DNA of 64,000 nucleotides from Trichosporon coremiiforme (lineage: Eukaryota > Basidiomycota > Tremellomycetes > Trichosporonales > Trichosporonaceae), in assembly GCA_039545355.1 (NCBI GenBank), contig BCJJ01000014.1, positions 995,914 to 1,059,913 of the forward strand. Reading direction: 5' to 3'. This document shows positions 21,949 to 33,225 of this stretch, in pieces (the first letter of the stretch is position 1; each line of letters starts with the position of its first letter). The translations under genes and the position numbers were made by a program. The notes beneath the pieces are model-generated. The model was not told where the DNA came from. It worked only from the letters and a program-made list of their open reading frames with translations, and searched no databases.

Positions 21949-24900
21949 TCTGTAGTCAGTTAGGTATCACGCATCCTTTCAACTGACCAGGGTCCATGAC
22001 GCCCGAGGCGAGATGCTTGCCACTCTGTCGTTAGCTGATCAGGTCGTGGGCATACTGTAGCTCACGCAATAACAATGACTAACGATGGCCCATTGTCGCT
22101 GTAACATCAGCTTACAGCCTTGTCACTGTGGAACGCTGTCGCGGCACTTCGATGCTAAACTGACTGAGGGCCAAAGCGTGTGCGGGCACAAAACGGCTGT
22201 TCTAAATGCTACGACTTCTTGCTGGTGTCAGCTCGAAGTCTATCACCACTGCCGTGCAAGACGAGAGATGAGTATAAGTCGTTGATTGCATGTCCGCGCG
22301 CTCTCAGCGACCCATCCCTGCCGGCCGGTGGTAAGATCTGGCGTCAGCTGAAGTGAACGTCACAGCTTTCTCACCCAGCTCAAGCTGCTGCCACCCTGGA
22401 TGTCAGTTTATGCAACAGTTGCAGAACTCGCCCCAGTCCCCAAGGCAGTGTCGCGGCTCCCGAGACTTGCGATCAAGCTTGCCGCCGATCCACTCGCGCT
22501 CTCAGTGCTGTCTCAAATCTGGGGTCAGCTCTGCGCGTGCTACGACCGAGCGGTTCTGAGAAACCAACCCCTTGCCTCCGAATTGTCGTCAGCTATAAAA
22601 CCGTGAGTAGCTCACCCGTGGCGACCGACCTTACGCTGCTCGCCAAAACTGGTCAGTGGTGACTTCTCAACACCTAAGGTGCTGGAGTCAGTTTTGTAAA
22701 CGCCCGTGCAACTCACTGATCGCCAAAGTGTGGTCGAGGAACAGGCCCAACGAGCCCATGCTGTTGTCAGCTAGGATTGCGACGATCTAAGCTTACAGTC
22801 AGCCAACATTGTCGCGCGACGTGAGCTGTGCATGCCTCTTTGCTGATATGAGTCTCACAAAGCCACTTGTGGCGCGTTCCGGACCGGCTGGTGTCAGTTG
22901 GACTCCAGGTGCTGTGAACTCACTGTCAATCACTGAGTGCCACAGAACCAACCGCCGCTCTGTCGTCAGCTAACGCCACCCTGGGTAGCTCACAGCAGGG
23001 AAAGCTAGGCGGGACTGACATCAGCTAACCCTGCTTGACCCTGGTCAACGTTAACATACTGTAGACTCAGTTCGCGCTTGACTGGAAGAACTGACTCTCG
23101 GTTGAGTAGCACTGGCGTCAGCTTCAAAGCCTCTACGTGAGCTGATACCTGAGTCCTGGTTCGGCTGGGACGGAAACTAGAGCCCGGGTTCAGATATCTG
23201 GAATAAGCTATGTCCTGACCAGCATACGTAGCTCACCAGCTCATGTTCGCATCGGTCTGCTCTCATTCGCGCTCGCAATGGAAACTGACCGCGTGGAGTT
23301 GCTGATGTCAGTTAATCACGGCCGAGCGGCAACTCACACCTCATCCGGACTTTGTGGGCTCGCATGTCGCGGGCCCGAGGTCAGCTATCGCACGGCAGAA
23401 GCGAAGCTCACTCGCCTAACGTCCGCGCAGTGACTTCTCGGCGCATTGTCTAGCTCATGGAGGTGTGGTCTGTGGAAGTCAGCTTCAAGATCCAATTGCA
23501 TCAGCGCACTATCGCAGCTTGAAGCGTGGAGTGGCTGGTGTCAGCTGATAACACGATCCTCACAGCTGCTGCCCTCACACCTTCGCGCAAAGCTCCGTCG
23601 GACGTCTGCTCTCGTGGCGTACGTTACTGACAGGCAGCTTCCCGAACGCCCCAAGGAGCTTACCGCAAATCTGGAGTCAGCTTCGGGAATTTCCCAGCGC
23701 CAGCCCTATTGCAAGCTTATCCCCGCGCTGCATACAGTCATCTACGATGTTAGACACTGCGGACCTGCTTCGTCAGGGCTGCTGATGTCCACTAACCCGA
23801 CTGGTGTCAGCTTCACGCATTTCCTTGGACAGCTCACCTTGAGAGTGATCCCCCAATTCCGTCTAAACGAGGACTGGAGGTGGCTCACTGTAGTCAGTTA
23901 AGGAAGCTCTGTGTGTAACTCACAGCTGCCATCGATGAGCTTCGCTCTGCTTGTCAGCTAATCCCAGCCCAGATAGCTCGTACCGCCTTGCCACCGGAGC
24001 TGAAATCAGCTGTACAGCTAGAGAGAGCTGTGATGTCAGCTGAGGACATACATTTAGCAGCTCCCTAACCCATGCGTCCCGGTATGTGAGTGGGCCAACG
24101 CGAACTCGGGCTCACTGCTGTTAGTTCCCGTGCACGATACTTAATTCACAGCCAGCTTCGAGCTCCTTTTCCTCTGATTGTCAGCTACGGCTGCTGGGCG
24201 TCGCAGCTCTCACTGTCTTGTGGCTGGGACGGAGTCAGCCGAGGCGAGGGGCCACTGATGTCAGCTTGAACGGTGCGGAACATGTGGCTACTCACCTTTC
24301 TCTATACCCCAGCCACAGAGACACATTCAGTCAGACTATGCTATGCCGCACTGACATCAGTTGGGGGTCCTCACATGACAAACTCACAGAAATTACCTGG
24401 CCGTCAGCTGCAGGTTCTGAAAGGGAGCTCGAGATGGTCTGGGCAGAGTTGCTGTGGTCAGTTGTCGTTAATGAGCACTAAGCTGCCATACCTCTGCACT
24501 GGAATCAGTTCAGAATCCGGCTGTCACAACTTATACCTAAGGCTCGGTAACAGAGTCGCCTGGGTGTCAGCTGACTCGGATGGTGGGCCGTGAGAAGCTC
24601 ACGGCGGCGGGTGCAGAGCGCTCTTCCCTTGTAGAAGGTCGAGTGGCGACTGGGCTCCATCAGTTCTTTGTGAGGGCTCGGCAAACTGACTTCGTGGCGG
24701 GGGCGTTGTGTGAGAGCAGTGGCTGTTGTCAGCTAGGCCTACATCACAGCTCACACTCGAGAAGTCCGTCGTCCTAGGGTACCAGGGGGTGTGGGAACTG
24801 GTTGACTCCAGCGCGTGACGCAGTGTAGGTCTGGTGTCAGCTGCGGCTCCCTGCACGAAGCTCCCTGCTACGACATGGAACTTGTGCTTCGTACAGTGAA

Positions 24901-25185
24901 TGCTGGGGAGCACTCAAGTCAGCTGAAGGGTGTCCTGCAACAGCTTCCTACCTTGGAATGGCGAGAGTCCATGTCACTGAGGCGCTGACCCAGGAAGCGG
25001 CCACACTGCTTGTGAGCTTCCACGTTAGGCCATGTGAAGCTCAACGCTGGACTGACATATCTGTGGTCAATTGAAAGAGCAACGAACAGAGCAACGAACT
25101 CAGAACTTACCAAGTCTAATGAGGGCTCATGACTCGCACGAGTTGACAATGGAGTGGTCAGGCTGCACACGTTGCAGACTTGCAC
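21949..25185 (-). repeat. Intron-like array A (minus-strand polarity)
   Basis: About 3.2 kb is filled with units that, on the minus strand, start GTGAGCT, GTGAGTT or GTAAGCT and end AGCTGAnnnCAG or ACTGACnCCAG 33-41 nt later. Clear examples lie at 22025-22065, 22682-22716, 22761-22796, 22888-22923, 22960-22993, 23302-23337, 23801-23837 and 23888-23923. The ACTGAC class recurs at near multiples of 200 nt (22682, 22888, 23302, 23888). Spacers between units are about 15-60 nt. The rightmost part (24920-25185) has larger open pieces starting MQVCNVCSLTTPL on the minus strand, which may be the 5' end of a transcript. Many units have lost a donor or acceptor base. No continuous protein could be read by hand splicing. 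Confidence 0.7.
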
Positions 25186-25795
25186 GAGGTCAGTGGGCGC
25201 GGCGACGGAAGAACAACAGGTGAGTCAAGACACGCGGTTGTCAGCGAGGGCGTTGTGCTCTGCGGTCAATGCATGTTCAGACAAGGATCGACCAGATGGA
25301 CGCAATGCACAGCGACGATGGGCCGGAGCGCCATGCTCTGCAGCACGGTCCGCAGATCACCGATCGAACTCGTCTGAGACATCACCCAAAGTAGAGCCGT
25401 GCGACGCGTTTGATTCGACGCGTCCACCAATGCTCATCTACATCCCACTCCTTATTCCCTCTCAAGTCAGGTTTATGCATGCTTCTCTGCAGCGCATTAC
25501 GCCCACCAACCAGCACAAGGGGGAGCACACGACGCGCGCGCTGTCTTGCGATTGCAAGTCGAGCACGGACCGCTATGACGTCACGGCCCAAGGGATCAGA
25601 CGCGCCTTCCGTCCCGTCGCCCGCTCGCCCATATGCGTGACCCGTAGGCCGCTGCCAGCGCTAGCTCAGTCTGGATCTGGGCAAGGGCAGTCACCCTCGA
25701 CCCCCTGGCCACCCATACCCGGATCGTGTCACGAGAGGGGGGACTGCTCTTCTCTCTCTTCCTCATCTCCCAAAGACACCACACACGAAGTCACC
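25186..25795. other. Intergenic region between array A and a coiled-coil gene
   Basis: Divergent arrangement: array A reads leftward and the next gene rightward, so both promoters may lie here. No clear protein or RNA gene is seen. Confidence 0.4.
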
Positions 25796-27032
25796 ATGGG
25801 CCTCTTCAGCACCGACCCCGACAAGAAGGAGGAGAAGATCCTCCAGCGTGGTGAGTCACTGTGGTTCCTAACGCCACCGCCATGGCACCCTCACACCCTC
25901 GGCTGCGTCTTCCCTGTCTCACCTCTTGTCTCGCCGCCCACCTCCCACCGATTCCAGCTGCAGTATGCCTGATAGCTGACGCACAGAGGCGAAGCACGAC
26001 GAGAAGCAAGTGCACCAGGCACTGAAGGACCTCTCCCTGGCGCAGAAGGAGGAGTCCCGCGTCGCGAAGAAGGAGCACTCAGCAACAACCGAGCTCGAAA
26101 AGGCCCTCCAGGCGCAGGAGAAGGCGCGCATCGTCCTGACCAAGGCCGAGGCGGACCTCAAGGCGGCCGCCATCCGGGTCGAGAAGGCCCGCAAGGAGGT
26201 GGACGACATGGGCGCCGCGCACCAGCGTGCGATTGGCGAGACGCACTCGGCCAAAGACAAGCTGGACCAGGTGCAGGCCACGTTCTCGGAGAAGAAGAAG
26301 GAGCGCAACGAGCGTCTCGCCGCGCTTGGGAGCAGGAACATCTCGCCCACGTCCAGCAACAACAGTAGCACTGTTGGCGTCAACCGTTCCGCGTCGCAGA
26401 GGTATGCCTCGGGCAGCTCGCTCGGTCCCGGGGGAGCGGCTATTGGTCGCTCGACGTCGGCCAGCTCGGGTGGCAGCGGACACCGCGTCGCGGCCCCCGT
26501 GTACACTGGTGAGACGGTCACTTCGCCCGTCCAGGCCAGCCCTGTGTCGCCCATCGCTGGTGGAGCCGTCGGCGGTGCCGCTGCCGGCGTCGCTGCTGGT
26601 CCCGGCGGAGTCGCTAGCGGTGAGGTTCGCCGCGTAGCTGCGCCCGAGTACGGCGCCCCCTCGCCCGTGTCGACCGGCTCTGGCTCCGGCAGCATGGGTC
26701 TGGCGGAGCGCGCGGCACACGACAACGCAGCCGCCGCACAGGGATACCCGACCCACCAGGCTCCCCCTGCCCAGCAGCACGTCCAGTACGCCGACCAGGC
26801 CCAGCACGCGCAGCACACCCAGCCCCAGTCGATCCTGCAGAACCACCAGCAGTCAGTGCCCCAGATTCAGGAGCCTGTTGCCCCCGCCGCGCAGGCTAGG
26901 CCCGTCCCCGCTGTCCCCAACGTTGAGCCGAGGACTACCAAGTCTCACCCGCCCATCATTGGCGGCAGTCCCGAGGGCGTGCAGAGCCACCCGCCCGTCA
27001 TCGGTGGTGCCCAGCAGCCGGGTGCCTACTAA
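25796..27032 (+). CDS. Coiled-coil protein with Ala/Gly/Pro-rich tail, Ncp1-like
   Basis: Exon 1 (25796-25850) encodes MGLFSTDPDKKEEKILQR and joins exon 2 (25987-27032) across a 136-nt intron with a CTGAC branch. The product is 366 aa. Residues about 15-135 form a highly charged Lys/Glu/Ala helix (heptad-like, ELEKALQAQEKARIVLTKAE). The rest is a low-complexity Ala/Gly/Ser/Pro/Gln region ending with two close copies of SHPP[IV]IGG. The long charged coil recalls basidiomycete proteins annotated as Ncp1 DNA-binding proteins. That link is a memory-based inference. No signal peptide or membrane segment is seen. Confidence 0.85.
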
Positions 27033-27352
27033 GTGGTCGGCGCACCATGTTTCGCGTTGTTCCAGTAATGTCTTCAGTTTCCGGTTTCTGAGAAATGTAT
27101 TTCGTGTCTGTTACTCTTGGTTGTGTGCGTGGAAGGCGGGACAGGGCTCAGGGACGCCGTCCCGGGAGCATGAAGAGGGAATGCCTTACTGAATTCGCAA
27201 ACAAGGTTTTCAATGGACGTCCGCAGATAAGATAAACAGCTCCCTCGTTGTTGCTGCTGCTTCATCGTCGCTACAAGATATACAAGAAATGTCTCCTTCA
27301 ATTCCAAACCACCCGTTGAGGGTGTTTCTGTGATCTACGGCAATATCGGTGT
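27033..27352. terminator. Convergent 3' region between the coiled-coil and mpaB-like genes
   Basis: About 320 bp shared by the 3' ends of two convergent genes. It is AT-richer than the coding sequence, as expected for polyadenylation signals. Confidence 0.4.
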
Positions 27353-28516
27353 CTACTGCGTAGTCGCCGCAAAGAAAGGGCAAACCTTCGCCTTGGCAAT
27401 CATATCAGCCGCATTCTTCTTGACCTCCTCCACGCCCGTCTCCCTCAGCCTTTCGGGTCCCAGGCGGCTCGGCTCGTATCCCTCCGGATGCCACGGCACG
27501 CCGGGGAAGTGGTACCCGAACACGCCCAATGGCCCAACGGTGGGGGAGACGTACCACGGCTCAAACAAGAAGCCCAGGCGGCGATAAGCCTTCACTTCGC
27601 CCTCGTCGTTCTTGATCTCTTCTGTTTCGAGGTGTTTCGGTGTCTTCAGCCGGGGGAGGAGCAAGTAGCCAACGACCCAGCCGCGCGCGATGAGGAGCGC
27701 GGGGACGAGCTTGTACACCCAGTCTGGGGATCGTTCGTATCCGAACGCTTCCCTCGTTTGGTCATCGAGCAGGGCGATGGAGGCCTGGCGAGCGAACCCC
27801 TTCAAGGGTCCCGGGATAGCGCGCAAGAACACATCAAACGTCGCGTCGCCCACGGCACGATTGTCGGGGGAATACTTGTAGTGTTCCTTCGCATAGCCCT
27901 CTTTCCAGAGGAAGAGCGCCTCGCGCGTCGGCGGAATGTTCGTGATGCCCATCCGCGCCCCGATCTCGCGCCAGAACACGTACCGGCTCTCCTGTTCGAG
28001 GGGCGTCATGGGCCGCCAGTCGTACATCTCCGCAAAGGCTATGGGCTCGAAGATGAACAAGGACAATGTGTAGAGCATGTCGTCGTTCGTGATCAGACTC
28101 CCGTAGCGACTGTGGAGGTAGTTCATGCGCGCCAGCGCCTGCGCGCCGCGTTCCGTGTCCAGGCCCCGCAGGAACTCGGTGATCGTGACGGCTGTATCCT
28201 CAGCCCGGCGCGCGGCGTTGGCCGGGTCGGACAGTTCGCGACTCTTGCAAAGAACTTTCGAGATGGTCGGGATGGCATAGGTCTTGAACAGCGCGAAGGA
28301 AAGAGATATGGTGGTGAGCCACGGCATGTCCCATAGCTGCGAGACGTGCATGATCTCGTTCGCTTCTTGGTACGTCATCTTCTCGGGATTCTTGATTAGG
28401 TGCGCGTACTTGAGCTCGCAGTCCGAGATGCGCAGGTAGCGTACCTGCCGCACGGCCCAGATGCGGTGCAGCAGCAGGGCCACCGCAACAGCCGCGCCGA
28501 CGAGGTAGTAGCTCAT
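27353..28516 (-). CDS. ER-bound oxygenase, mpaB/DUF2236 family
   Basis: A single exon encodes 387 aa starting MSYYLVGAAVAVALLLHRI, an N-terminal membrane anchor (residues 3-19) followed by a basic segment. The catalytic-like domain contains ARMNYLHSRYG, NDDMLYTLSLFIFEP, EMYDWRPMTPLEQ, and a second hydrophobic segment near residue 300 (LLIARGWVVGYLLLPRL). This order is characteristic of the DUF2236 family, which includes the mpaB/mpaB' oxygenases of fungal meroterpenoid pathways and bacterial latex-clearing proteins. These use a haem-type or metal centre to cleave C=C bonds. There are no biosynthetic neighbours such as a PKS, so a specific product cannot be inferred. It is the only intronless gene of its size here. 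Confidence 0.88.
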   Translation of the reverse strand: MSYYLVGAAVAVALLLHRIWAVRQVRYLRISDCELKYAHLIKNPEKMTYQEANEIMHVSQLWDMPWLTTISLSFALFKTYAIPTISKVLCKSRELSDPANAARRAEDTAVTITEFLRGLDTERGAQALARMNYLHSRYGSLITNDDMLYTLSLFIFEPIAFAEMYDWRPMTPLEQESRYVFWREIGARMGITNIPPTREALFLWKEGYAKEHYKYSPDNRAVGDATFDVFLRAIPGPLKGFARQASIALLDDQTREAFGYERSPDWVYKLVPALLIARGWVVGYLLLPRLKTPKHLETEEIKNDEGEVKAYRRLGFLFEPWYVSPTVGPLGVFGYHFPGVPWHPEGYEPSRLGPERLRETGVEEVKKNAADMIAKAKVCPFFAATTQ

Positions 28517-31500
28517 TGTGCCCGGGGTCGCAAGGCGTGATCGGCTCGGCCTGTCGGTTTGTCGGTATCGTCTGTCGGCTCCGTTGACTCGGTCGCTGAG
28601 GAGGAAAGAGAGAGTGGATGCGATGCGACGTGAGAGGGGATGAGAGTGTTAAGGAGCGTGCGAGGAAGATCGTGGCGTGGGTCCTCGTCGACGCTGAGCC
28701 GGGTATAAGTAGCGTCGAGAAGATAGTGTGGAGACCAACCCGGCTATGGGTGGAGGCTGGCGTCAGGTGACGAAGTTGGCTCGGCGGACGCCAGGCACGC
28801 CTGCCTGGCCGCCGGCTGGTCCCCGCAATCAAAGTTGCCCGATCACAAACGGACAACGCTATATAAACCACCATTCTGCCTGGGCGTCTGCGGGGTGCGA
28901 AGCGAAGCTCTTTCTTCGCAAGACTGGATCAGCTGGTGTCACATAAGTCACTCGAGTCACCTCAGACTGCGGGACGGTTGATCTATAGTCGATGGCCCGG
29001 GTTCTCCATATCTCTACGGGATGTCCGATCACTTGTCTTCCTTCCAAGGGCGCCGAGACGGACAATGGTGAGATGAGGACCGGGGAGGATCTTGAGGCTG
29101 GGACATGTGCTGGGCGCCGGCGCGCTGAAGAGAGACCGAGAGATAGGATGTAGACGATGGGCGAGTGACGTGTGACCAGCTGTGAGCTCTGGGAAGGGGA
29201 GGGGAGACCGCAACTAATCAACTGCCGATCACGGGGATCCCGGTGACGTGCTGGTAGCGCTGAGTTGTAGCCGTGTTCAGCATGCCAGCTTGCGATTCCA
29301 GCCGTGGTGTCACCGAAAGTCTGCGGCAGTTGCATCATCTGACCCGGGGCCCATGTCGCGGGTTGATGCCTCGCCGCGCGCCGCTTGCGTCAAGCAACAG
29401 TTGCATTCCTCGCCCTGCTTAGCTTGATCGTCTCGGGCCCCGGTTTCATGACGAGAGTGGGAATCACCCGCCCCTTGTGCCGCTGATTGTGAGAGGCAAC
29501 ATGGTGTGCCGCGACACCCCCTATCGGGATCGGGGTAGCGTGCTGTACATGTTGGGGATCTTGGCGTCGAGGTTAGTGTTGTCCGAGTCTGTTCGTGGTA
29601 TCTGGATGCAGTCTTTGGTACGGCTGCATGACATCGTGAGTGTGGAGGATGTGGTGGCCCGGTGTTCCTGTAGCCCTCTTCAACCTGAACATGCCCAACT
29701 AGGTGCCCCCGTTACCCGTGTGCAGAAGCTCTACACTCGCATAAGGGCAAATGACAAACAGCGGATCGTCAGCTCCCACTGCACTTCTTTGTCAGCTAGA
29801 AGTGAGATAGCGATCACGTATTCTTCGAGATCGTTCGGGGTTTCGATAAGGGGGCTCTACGTGATCCATTCTGCACGCACGGTGGCTGCGGCCATTGCTT
29901 GTCCACGCAGCGAATTCCGGGCACAACTTGCCCGGTGTGCTGTCGAGGGGGTGAGACGTGGCTTGGAAAGCCATGGATCCTCTGCCAACTTGCACATGCA
30001 TTGAGCCAACAAGAACGCCCAGTTACCAGTCTGCAAGCATGTGAGCGATGGCGTGTGCGAGTAGGTAGCGAAGAAGTGCCGTGGATCCGGTGTGGAGGTC
30101 TCCAACGATGCAGATCCGGAGGAAGACACTTTCGAGAAGAGCCCCCAAGGTTGCATCACCTCAGCATCTCATCTGCACTTTAACTTCTTATCTACTTCGC
30201 ATCGAAACGCTATCACCTTCCCTTGCCCGCAACATGACTCCACATGCTCACCTCCCGCTATTCACAACCTGACTCCGCAAACTTTGTCTCGGAGACTGAA
30301 CCAACAAGGACGCCGATACTACGGCCCCGTCTCAAGGTCCGAATTGCTCGAGTCCGCGGACTGCAGGTGCCTGCAGGCCACCTTGCCCGGATGTGTTTCG
30401 AGCTGCATTCTCGGTGCGACTTCAAGTGTGGACAGAGTGAGCCCGACACTGAATCAAGCAGGGAAGAACGTCCCGGACAGGGGGGCAGGGACGGAGGTCT
30501 TCCGCACCCTGTTGATCTGGTCGACTGGGACTCCCATAGACCGCCCCCGTTGACGGGCAAGAGACGCTACTCACTGCCTTTATACATCTCAGCGATGGCT
30601 GGCCACCGACGCCCAGTCAACATCACTCTGTCCCCAGCGTCGGTCAACGCCGACTCAAGCGCCGTGACGCCGCCCACGTAGTCTCGCTCGCGTTTCACCG
30701 CTAGACAGTCACAGGCATACGGAGTTCCAAGCTCACAGCGCGCGTCAACAACAATACGAGATCCCCACCACGGCTTTTGAACAGTCGTCACGAGGTCGCT
30801 GCTTGAGTTCGCTCAAAGCCGACGGCTCAAGCAGTCCTCAAACATTGCAGTCGGAAGTAGAGTGCTCGGGGGTCCCTCAGCCACCGCAGCCACGGACCCT
30901 GCCGTGGTGGGGACCCATGCTCGTGTGCTTGCCATCGACATTGATGTCTCGCCAGTCTGGCTCGTGTGGGCAGTGTGGGCTATTCAGATCTAACCTTGTT
31001 TGTGCAGTTATGCTCTCGATCAGCTCGATTGTTCTGCGCTCATTAATGTTGGAAGCTCCATTCATCATCAGCTGACATCCTGCGATGCTTGCCCATTGAG
31101 CATCCATCCGTCACCGAATGGCACGGAGAGCGGACACGAGCCCGTTTGGTGCTGTTGATGCTCCGCAGGCTGCAGGCTGCGTGCCTTGTGCCTCTGCCGC
31201 GCCAAGCAAAGTCAACCCTAGACCGTTTCACGTAACGCGCTGTTCGCGAAGTTGGAGCCGCTGATAGCCGTGGTGGCCATTTGCTACGCACTCTCCGCAA
31301 GCACAGCTGTTCTCAAGATAGAGCAGATCCCGGCGGCGCGGTATCCATCTTAATCTCCGCAAGCACACTGAGTCATGTGCGTCACTCGAGTCTTGCTTTA
31401 CAGTTCGGCAGGTGCACCGCCGACTTCGGGGCTAGTTAGGTGGACCCACACAGCTCGGCATACCTTGCCCCACACTAGCCCGACAACGAACTCCACGCAC

Positions 31501-32105
31501 CGCTTCCTCGCGTCGTGTTCGTGAACTGCTCGCGCGATCAACAGAGCGGATACCCAACATCCATCCTCCTCTTGCGACGTCCACAGGCAGTCGAGGATGC
31601 TATAGCCAACACAAACAAGCATGCAGCAAGGCACCAGGGCACTCAAAGGCGCTGATACGGGAGTTGTGCCGTAATTTACTTCCTGAGGCAATACTTGCAA
31701 TCTCCCGTCTCGGGCGATCAGGGCAGCCCAGGGTGCCGGCTTGGGAGGTTGCTGGGCACGCTGGGGTGCATGTCACCCGCACGAACTGTATCGGGATCGT
31801 CTCTTCCCCTCTGCACAACCCCCTCCCCTACGGCTGCAGAGCTGCTGAAATGCTGGCCTGGCGCCTGACCAGCCTCGCTCCCATACTCTCGGCCGCACGC
31901 AGGCTCGCAGGCGCAGTCTAGCTTCTGCTTGCCAGATCCACTGGCATCATGTGGGCGCGGTGTTGCTTCTGAACTCCATTCTTGACGTCCTCGACCAGCT
32001 GTTGAAGCGAGCTGAGCGTGCCCCACTGCGACTCCGCGAGCCTCGCGAGCGACATAAATAAGACAAGCTGCGTAACGCCCACCTCGCTCCCCAGACAACA
32101 CCACA
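28517..32105. other. Long gene-poor region (3.6 kb)
   Basis: The mpaB-like promoter lies at the left and the ceramidase promoter at the right. Frames of 70-175 codons occur on both strands (for example 29477-30004 plus and 28859-29338 minus), but their compositions look random and splice sites do not join them. No tRNA, repeat or transposon end is seen. Confidence 0.4.
32054..32060 (+). promoter_or_regulatory. TATA-like element of the ceramidase gene
   Basis: ATAAATA lies about 46 bp before the start codon in an otherwise GC-rich flank. The spacing is short for a core promoter, so the assignment is tentative. Confidence 0.35.
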
Positions 32106-33225
32106 ATGAGACGTCTCCTCGGTCTCCTCTTCCTCTTGCTTGCGCCATTGCTGGCGCTCGCCGCCGGCGACACCTACCTGCTCGGTGTCGGCCGCGGCGA
32201 CATCACAGGTACAGCCGTCGAGGTGCCGTTCATGGGTTACGCAAGTGAGTGCCGCCCGCACATTCCGCGCTAACACCAGTGTTCGAGCAGAAGGGCACGG
32301 GACTGAAGCAGCGCCTGTACTCGCGCGTGTTCATCATGGGCTCGACGACGAACCCGGACGACAGGCTCGTGTACGTCATCCTCGACACGGGCATGGGCGA
32401 CACGGCCGTCAGGAAGGGTATCGTCGAGGCACTGGCTGGCGACGGCGAGCTCAAGATGTACAAGGACAAGCACGTTGCGATCATTGGCACGCACTCGCAC
32501 TCTGGTCCTGGCGGATACAGCAACTACCTGCTGCACCAGGCGAGTGTGCTCGGCTTCCACAGGGAGAACTACCAGGCGATCGTGGACGGGACGCTCAAGG
32601 CGATCCGCGACGCACATAGCAGCCTGTCAGAGGGCACGCTCACCGTCGGCTCAGCACACGTCAAGGACGCGAACATCAACCGTTCTCTCTGGGCGTACCT
32701 CCAGAACCCCAAGGAGGAGCGGGACAAGTACAAGGACCAGGGCGACTCGACCGACACACTCATGACGCTCCTCCGCCTCACGAAGAAGGACGGCACGCAC
32801 ATTGGCGCGTTGAACTGGTACGCGACGCACGGCACCAGCGCGCACAACAACAACACGCTCGTGACCGGCGACAACAAGGGCGTCGCCGCCTGGCTCATGG
32901 AGCAGGAGCACGGAGGTTCCTTCGTCGCCGGTTTCTCGCAGGCCAATGTCGGTGACGTCTCTCCCAACACACTGGGTCAGTGGTGCGAGGACGGCTCAAA
33001 CACGCAGTGTGACCTGGAGAAGGGCACGTGCTCGGACGGTACGGTCGTCAAGTGCCAAGCCCGCGGCCCCCTCTTCACGGTCAAGGACAACGGCCTGTCG
33101 TCCTGCTACGAAATCGGCAAGAGGCAGTACGCCACCGCAGCCGAAATCATGAACTCGCTCGACAGCTCGGGCACCCCCATTTCGGGCCCCGTCCGCTCCT
33201 TCCACACGATGCAGGACATGCGGTA

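Noticed and set aside
21949..25185. CRISPR or simple satellite explanation for the arrays
   Set aside because: There is no identical direct repeat and spacers vary from 1 to 60 nt. The conserved parts are exactly the ends expected of introns.
29477..30004. 175-codon open frame on the plus strand
   Set aside because: Composition looks random, no promoter or intron context, no recognisable motif.
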